From contig NC_079887.1 of NCBI RefSeq assembly GCF_029227915.1, positions 15,559,650 to 15,623,649 of the forward strand: a DNA stretch of 64,000 nt. The letters are read 5' to 3'. Below the pieces are notes generated by a model. It saw nothing but the letters and a program-made list of their open reading frames with translations. It searched no databases and had not been told where the DNA came from. Of the stretch, positions 57,168 through 64,000 are shown one piece after another (the stretch's first letter is position 1; each line of letters begins with the position of its first letter). Origin of the DNA: Hydractinia symbiolongicarpus. Its lineage: Eukaryota > Cnidaria > Hydrozoa > Anthoathecata > Hydractiniidae. Position numbers and translations under genes: made by a program.

Positions 57168-57340
57168 TTAAGTTTTCTCTTTTACAAACAGCGCTTGTTG
57201 TCTTGTGTCCTAAGAATTGCCACAAGTCTGCAATCGTAACATCAATGAAAAGTTTAAAAAAAGATGATGTGTTTAATGTGAAAGAAGCTGTGTCACACTT
57301 TTCTGAAAACGTCCGACATCTCACTATGTTTAAAAATTGA
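57168..57340 (+). other. Coding-like fragment
   Basis: An open plus-strand stretch reads LLQTALVVLCPKNCHKSAIV and later KDDVFNVKEAVSHFSENVRH before a TGA near 57338. It has balanced amino-acid use for this AT-rich DNA, but no start, and the preceding TTTTAAG is a weak acceptor. It could be a terminal exon or a gene relic. Family unknown. Confidence 0.25.
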
Positions 57341-57393
57341 CCTGTAACCTATTCACCCTAATTTCTTGGAGTGAGTTTATTTCAATTTTTCTT

Positions 57394-57825
57394 TAGAACA
57401 CTTATTTGTTATATGCTATGTTGACCTGTATCTTGATGCAATGGTATTCTATTGAAGGTCTACCTAGTGGCAACATTCAAATTTCTGCAATTGGTTTTCC
57501 AAAGAATAATCCTGCAAGCAACGAAGTTAATAGTCTAAATATCAAACAATCGAATAAAAAAGATAAAAAGAAGGAAACACCCACGAAACAGCAGACGGAG
57601 CGACCAACGGAACAACGCACAGAAAAACCCACGGAACAACCCATAGAACAACATACGCAAGGACTCAAAACAAAACGCCTATCAACAAAACGCACTTCGT
57701 CATCTCCATTGATATTTCGTGATTGTGATGAATGCTGCAATTACGCTATCAATATATCTTCAGGCTTTCCGCATGAAATTGCTTGTGTTTATTCATGTTG
57801 CACGGCTGTATGTCATCAATGCTAA
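57394..57825 (+). CDS. Secreted Thr/Pro/Gln-repeat protein with eight-Cys tail (exon)
   Basis: The open exon follows a strong acceptor (TTTTTCTTTAG near 57393). From the first ATG at 57406 it encodes 139 residues: a hydrophobic signal-like start (MLYAMLTCILMQWYSIEG), a polar propeptide-like region with a KKDKKK patch, a low-complexity stretch of TE(R/K/Q)PTEQ-type repeats (about residues 58-82), a basic linker LKTKRLSTKRTS, and a C-terminal module with spacing C-x2-CC-x15-C-x3-CC-x3-C-x2-C ending at the stop. Such a layout fits an extracellular protein processed at basic sites. Function and family are not recognised; nematocyst or venom relation is only a possibility. An upstream exon may supply another start. 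Confidence 0.55.
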
Positions 57826-59864
57826 ACTTATAAAGATATTTTCAACACAAGTATTGAAAACTATGTAAAATAATTAAGTTTTTTCTGTCTTATTTTAAAG
57901 GGTTGGATTGAAGGAACTGCTTGAGCTGCGTGGGTTAGTAAGTACAAGTAAAACAAAATGAACAAATCTTTAGATAATTTATGGCTACATTGTATAGATT
58001 CGTCGTTCCACTTATTTCGAATATTTTCAAATATTTTGATACGTATGTACATTCATAGTACGGCGCCTATTTGGCTATTTGGTTAGTGTAAAGTACAAAT
58101 ATGGTTAACAGGCTACATGTTTTTGGTATTATTGTACGGTTTAATTTGACATGCATCAGTCTAATGGGGTTAATATATTTCACACAATTGCTAACGTTTT
58201 TCTTGTCCTCCTTCAAAAATGTTACGCAAAATTTCTCGAAATTTTGCATCCTTGTAATTCTCTTTAATCAGTTCAACTTTTGGTTCTGTCTGGAATAATA
58301 GCAATAATATTTAAATTAAGTTTAATTATAATTTCTTAATTTCCTAATTTTACTTTTTATTATAATTTCCTGTTGATAATAAAATAATTTATAACATCTA
58401 AATGTGTTTTTGCATTAAAAATGAATAAATACTTGAAAATCTGTATATTTTAAAAAATGCCAGTAGTAAAATGCCAGATTTTAAATATCTATTTTTTGCA
58501 TTAATTTTTGGTGATATCTCCTTAACACTGCACCCTGTTATGAGATTGGCTTTTGTAAAGGATAAAAAATTGATTATGGACCAGAAATAACTGAACAACA
58601 GCCACATTTAATGAATATCATTACTTTTATAGTCAGAAGGATTATGAATGTACATCATCAGGACAAAAGTTTTATCAATATTTGCAGCATAACTTAAATT
58701 AATATTGAACTTTTTATCTGTAATATTAGGTTTGCAAAATACAACTTTTATTTTCGACTGAAACAACGGTCGCTGCTTTTACATTTAAAGCATCTTCACC
58801 TAACGTTACTAAAGATTTAGCTTATACTTCGCATAGCAAACGTGGTCCACATTTTCGCTTCGTTCGCAAAGCTCAATTTATTAATTCGCAATAACTACCT
58901 GTGAGTAAGGCCTTCGAAATTCACCTCCTAAAATCTCTTGTATTTTGTTTCTTAAATATTTGATTTAGGAATTATCATACGGTTTTTGTTATGGATCAAA
59001 TAATGTTATTGGCTCTAAATTTATTAAATTAAGCCCAGCAGTGCATAGAACTTATGTGAAAAATGTTATCCCTCGGCTTCTTTCATTGGCTTAATTGTTC
59101 AGCTTTCATTTAAACATCTGTTTACAAGATAAAGATAGTCACATAAATATGATTAAACTACCTTCATCATAAGTTGTTGAGATAAGTAATTATTATTAGT
59201 ATTTCGTCATTACATCCAACCTTTTTTCCAGTTCTACAAATACTTTTTGTATTCTATTTCAACTTTGGCACCTGCGTATGTGCCTAATGGAAAGTTATTA
59301 AATGTATTTTAAAATACAATAATTTATTTAGCAATATAGCTGTACTTCTTAATAGTATCCCTGAGAAAACTTGGCCAAAATGTACCATATTAAAAAGTAG
59401 ATACTTCATTCTGTTGTTGTTATATACAACGCATATCAGAAGGGATAATCTTTGTTGATGTAACTGTCATTCGTTTAGTTTAGACAGATATATCTTTAAC
59501 TTAAAAAGACAAGGTGTTGAAAGAAGCCACGACGGCAATAGCTGCCGTCTAATTAACTTTTTTTCATTACTCCTTGATTCGACACACCACAATATCCCTA
59601 TTGCATTGCCTTTTGTCCGCTCTGTAGTAAAGTGGAAAATATCTTATAGCGGGAAGTATGAACGTATTATGACAGAAGATTTGTTGTGGGCTCTCATATA
59701 TCATCTGAAGCTGTCAAATTAAGACGACAGATTAACAAGCATTTTAATGTATAGATAGTTTAGGCCAATGAATTGTGTTTAGCAATTACAAAAAACTAAG
59801 ATTGCTCAATAAGTCTCATTAGTTGTTTGACTTGTCTATGTAATTACAACCAAACTTTCTTAAA
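57826..59864. other. No gene seen
   Basis: AT-rich DNA. Nothing was recognised until the second copy of the old duplication. Confidence 0.5.
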
Positions 59865-61080
59865 CGATAAACTTCTCTAAGTACGAAAGTGTATGTCAAT
59901 TTTACTCCAAATTACGAAAAACATTTTTTCTAATGCAACGTTCATTATTAATATGACAATAATTGGGTTTTTGCCAAAATCATTGTTGTCCACGTCATCT
60001 AATGTATAAGAATTGTCGCAAAAAAAAGTTTTAGACAAAAAATTCTCTGTCCTAATTTGGCTATTCCAATCAATTTAAAAACTCTGTTGCACCTGTCAAC
60101 TAGTAAACATCAATTTATGGAATTTTTAATCTCGGATAAAATCTATTTGTTTTTTTAATTTTTATCTATTAAACCGCATTCTGAGGCGCACTTCTGAACT
60201 TCAAAACTTTAATTTGTAAAAAATCAGATAAAGGTGATCCGATGATTTTCTTGCTTTGTATTAAAAGCAAGAAAATCATTGGAATTAAATAAATAAAAAC
60301 ACGCGCAGTATCTCTTCTATACGCCATGTTAAACAGGTTACAGTTAAACAAACTCGCACTATTTCTAGGTCCCTGAGTTTAAGGTATATATCATCTCTAC
60401 CGTGTTCGTCATTTTCGAAATTTATTTTTTCGGTTGAGGGTTGGGAAACTTTAGCAAACAGTCATACTGAAGTTTAAAAATGCGTTTTTAATTATAGTTA
60501 TTTCTTTGTCTCTAATAAAATTTACAAGTAGATAGAACCAGTTTTGCAGTAGGTAGTATGGTATTTTACATCCGTTTATTGTTGATATCGGTACATCAAT
60601 AGCTCACGTCAAAAACAAACTCGAAAAAATATACTAAAAGGGAATTGGACTTATAATATGAATGTAAAGAATTATTTATCCTTAATTTTCAAATGAATTA
60701 AAACAAAACTTTTCATAAAAACCAATCTCCGTATTAAGCAGGGATTAAAGAATGTAATTTGAAGTACGTTAATTATTTTGGAAAAGAAAAATGAGATGTT
60801 TATTTTTAGATACTTTATTTTTCATGGTACAATGGGTTTCGAAACTATTATATTCAACGTATTGTGCCTTTTACTTTCTATGTTATCAAAGATATTTACA
60901 ATGCTTTCTTTAACCCATTCTCTACACAAGCAAAAATAATTGATGAAAAGTCGAGATAACCTGTATATGGCATTAATGTTTTGATGTATAACTTGCTGAC
61001 GTAGTATGAGTAATATCATAACAAGCATGATATGTTGATGGAAAACTTTATAAATTTCATGAGTATTGCGAATTATTTCA
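59865..61080. repeat. Old direct duplication, copy B
   Basis: Matches 53040-53640 and 55075-55430; see those blocks. The unknown ORFs of copy A have no counterpart here. Confidence 0.75.
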
Positions 61081-61089
61081 TGGCTTTCC

Positions 61090-62330
61090 AATCGACAAAC
61101 TGGATATATATTGTGATCAGTTTAGTTCTTCTTTTAATTTTACTAATGGACTTATCTTGTCATGTGTACCTGATATTCCCCTATTTTTATAAACATATGG
61201 CTTCGTAGTTTTTTTTAAAAATTTCTGATTTCGAATTCGACAGTTCTAATGAAATAATCGTTAGTTTTAATTTGCTTAAGAAATACCTTGAACTTGCCGA
61301 ATTCCTGACATTGAAAGTAAAATTGTTTTAATCTACAATTTCAGTTAAAAATTAATACTATATGTACATATATATCGAGTCGGGATTCAACAGAATGCAT
61401 GGAGAACAAAAATAAACAAACCAAGCAATGTAGAACACCCAAGGTTTAAGCATGTGGTCGAGAAACTAGAATTATATTTCACTATCCTGCTAATTTTCTA
61501 CAATTTGATCAGGTATAAATTTCTTTAACCCTATTTGGTCTGGGGTTTTTCGAGCATATTATGACCGGGGGGTTCCGCGATCGAAACATAGAAAATGATT
61601 CTTCATGATAAAACAAAGTTGTGTTGCAAGTTTCAAGTTCTGAGGATCAGCCTAACAAGAGTTATTATATTTTCCGTTGCAATTTGTTGAAGCAATTTTA
61701 AAAGAAAATAATTCCTGGACATTTCTTCGGCAAACCTGCAAAGGTGAACATAATTTTAAAAATCTCGAAGCGGACAAATTGAATCAAAAAAGGTGTTACA
61801 CGACAACGACCGAAAAATATATGCATATAAAATGTTAAAAGTTGCTGCCTCCAATGTTTGTTATGATGATGCATTTTGTGCATTTTTTGGACGTAAAAAC
61901 AACACATTTCCCATTCATTTTCATGATTACAACTTACCTTAGGGCAAATTTCAAACAGCAAAAAGAGCGCGGGAAACTGTTGGTGGCAAATTGTTTTTTA
62001 ATCTGTAAGTACAGACGAAGAATGTGTTACTGTTCGAACCCAGAAACAGTGTAATAATTCGTGAAGAAGCACAAGGAAGTACTGTTCAAATAATAAGATT
62101 GATAAAACGCAGGAACACGCTTATTCTTGAATTTTATCAATTTGTAGGGTGACATTATTTATATCCCTATATGTGCGATGTTGATCTGGACACGACAACA
62201 GCATAGTAATTAAAGAAGGCGACACGTTTGATATTGATGTTTTCTTGTTTAGATATGCAGTTGAAAAAAATTGCTAATAAATAGAAGTTCTAAACTCTAT
62301 TCTATGAAAAATCAGCCTGATAATTTACTT
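61090..62330. other. No gene seen; contains a repeat copy
   Basis: Includes the third copy of the interspersed repeat (about 61530-61690). Short frames on both strands near 61698-62054 show no features. Confidence 0.45.
61530..61690 (+). repeat. Interspersed repeat family, copy 3 (internally deleted)
   Basis: The left part (TATTTGGTCTGGGGTTTTTC, CATATTATGACC) matches 51020-51060. The right part (GTGTTGCAAGTTTCAAGTTC, AGAGTTATTATATTTTCCG) matches 9295-9350 and 51400-51440. The middle is missing. Confidence 0.55.
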
Positions 62331-62334
62331 TAAG

Positions 62335-63267
62335 ACAAAACACAAATTCACGGAGACTCCTCCAAAAATACATTTTACGCCTACAAAAGATCTGTTTCAA
62401 AAATCCTACTGCGAGATGTGTTCAAGAATGGAATTTTTACGTACAGCAGTAATCAATGATGCTAGTTTTACCTACCATAATGGACAAGGTATATTATTAG
62501 ATCTGGATTAAAATCTAAATATATTTTTTATTAATTTACCTTTTGATCTTTTTTATTACCTGTATAAACCACATCGAATTTCAATACATTACATTAAGAA
62601 CTAAAATTTTCGGCGGAAAAATTTTCGGACACAATGTTTTATTTCAGCAGAAAAATTTTTGGTCAAGATTTATAAAGTCAAAAAATGTATGGGCAAGTCT
62701 TTTGAACGAATTTTAACCAAATTTCAAAAGTGAAGATTACGGGAAATAACCCAAAAAGTAGACTAGAAGCATTTATAGTGTATATATATTCAATGAAGAT
62801 CTAAAAAAGGGTTTATTCTAAAATGCGTTTCTACAGTTGCATTTGTGTCATGATATGGCAATATTTATATTTTTCAATGGCAATGACTAATAGAGATAAA
62901 CTGTTATATTTTTAAAGAAAAAGAACAATTAGAAAAGATGCATTGATCTACCCATAAAAACATATTTAAAATGTTGTATTATCCTCCGAAAAACTGCTTT
63001 CAATATTTGGAGGTAAATCATTATCTATTTTTAATCTATGTTAGAAAAATCTTTTCGTTACCAATTGCTGATTTTATACTTTTCTAACATGCTTTCTATC
63101 CAATATTTTAATTTATGAGATAATTTTTAGATACAACCTGGAAAGTGCCAAATCGTGATATTGTAACTGAGAGGGGATCAAAACTTTATGAAAAGTTAAA
63201 CAAAGCAGATCTTGGCAACAACATTTCATTGCAGGATTTTTTTGAGAATAACGCTGTCCTTATTTGA
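62335..63267 (+). CDS. Unrecognised gene, two candidate exons
   Basis: Exon a, 62335-62488, follows ACTTTAAG and ends at GTATAT. Exon b starts at 63131 after ATTTTTAG. Joined in phase 1 they read through YCEMCSRMEFLRTAVIND, YHNGQ, TTWKVPNRDIVTERGSKLY and LGNNISLQDFFENNAV to a TGA at 63265-63267. Both frames are open and of normal composition, but the start exon was not found and the family is not recognised. A second short frame after the stop (MIVELQPIRWGVTEEEV) suggests the reading may continue after a frameshift, or that the real exon b ends earlier. Confidence 0.4.
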
Positions 63268-63577
63268 TGATTGTTGAATTGCAACCTATTCGATGGGGTG
63301 TTACTGAAGAAGAAGTTGACCGAAAAACTCCTCAGGGAACAACAATTAAAGATACGTTAAGGACTTAAACAGCTCAATAATCCAGTTTGAAATAACTTTT
63401 TTTCTTTTGGTTTTCTTATGTTTTCTTCTTCTATTCTATTTTTTATCGCAACTTCTCTACACAATCTGTAAACGCAAATAAGAAAGGTCTAGAAAAAGCA
63501 TAAATTAGAAGAATTAGAACTACAAAAATATATATTACCCCAACCTGTTCACCCATAGTTTCATATTATTCTTACAG

Positions 63578-63837
63578 TAAAGAAAAAAGTATCTCGTATT
63601 CATGTGACGGTGAATAAAGATGAAGAAATGCTTGGACCGAAATTATATATTAAGTATCAGAATGGTGCTGTTACTGAGGGATATATTGATGGATATATTC
63701 GGACAGTTGGTTATGCTGGAATGGGAAAAATAAAAAATATGGAGAATAAAAGTGGAAAGCTTAAGAAATATGAGTATCTACACACACAAAAGACTGATTT
63801 ATGGAGTTATTCAAGTGCCACTACTACTGACAACTAG
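63578..63837 (+). CDS. Unrecognised terminal exon
   Basis: An acceptor (TATTCTTACAG, ending 63577) is followed by two bases and 86 codons to a TAG at 63835-63837. The frame reads KKKVSRIHVTVNKDEEMLG, then LYIKYQNGAVTEGYIDGYIR and SATTTDN. The incoming intron is phase 1, compatible with the donor phase of 62488, so it may belong to the same gene as the exons at 62.3-63.3 kb. No family recognised. Confidence 0.4.
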
Positions 63838-64000
63838 TTACAATGGCAAAGAAATTACTCACATTAATTTCCGGTTAAGGAAATACTGTATTTTACGGTA
63901 AATAAAATTGTCTTTCAGGCGATTTAAGAGGGTTTTTTTTGGTTTAAACGTAATCATTTCCACGTTGGCTATAAAAAACCAGCAGATATCTTTTTACGAA

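Overview
The window is AT-rich animal DNA. Its spliced genes use GT-AG introns with T-rich acceptors, its coding units are sparse, and it holds many decayed eukaryotic transposons: Helitron, PIF/Harbinger, hAT, Tigger/pogo, Penelope-like and Polinton/Maverick. That mix, with an intronless-CDS GT31 glycosyltransferase, a divergent rhodopsin-type GPCR and small secreted repeat or Cys-rich proteins, fits a cnidarian, perhaps a hydrozoan. The organism call is inference; no species marker is present.

Layout. 1-2.7 kb and 13.0-15.6 kb are two near-identical copies of a block carrying a beta-1,3-galactosyltransferase-like gene and a 114-bp mini-Helitron. Between them lie a head-to-tail array of non-autonomous Helitrons (3.2-4.5 kb), a dead Harbinger element (4.6-5.3 kb), a TAA-flanked MITE (10.0-10.9 kb) and gene-poor DNA. 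Copy 2 ends exactly where a Penelope-like retroelement fragment begins (15.6-16.3 kb). At 18.7-21.9 kb a 3-kb inverted-repeat transposon, itself carrying a 129-bp tandem repeat, sits inside a second Helitron-like tandem array.

23.2-25.3 kb holds the best complete host gene model: a five-exon secreted protein of 304 residues, all introns in phase 1, with a long EPRT pentapeptide repeat domain. 27.8-28.7 kb (minus) is a single-CDS-exon 7TM receptor with an upstream non-coding exon. 31.7-32.6 kb is a Tigger/pogo-type element that carries no transposase but an intact HIRAN-like ORF. 34.1-39.4 kb is a decayed Polinton: protein-primed DNA polymerase B on plus and several small genes on minus. 40.2-42.5 kb is a dead hAT element.

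42.5-47.0 kb has two head-to-head copies of a small Cys-rich gene in an inverted duplication, with a Penelope endonuclease remnant between them. 51.5-52.7 kb is a TTAA-flanked element. 53.0-55.4 kb and 59.9-61.1 kb are an old direct duplication; the first copy contains an extra segment of about 1 kb with overlapping unknown ORFs. 57.4-57.8 kb is an exon for a secreted Thr/Pro/Gln-rich protein with an eight-Cys tail. 62.3-63.8 kb contains exons of an unrecognised gene.

No rRNA, CRISPR or prokaryotic operon is present. Exon boundaries come from reading splice consensus by eye. Repeat boundaries come from matching termini and target duplications in the sequence itself.
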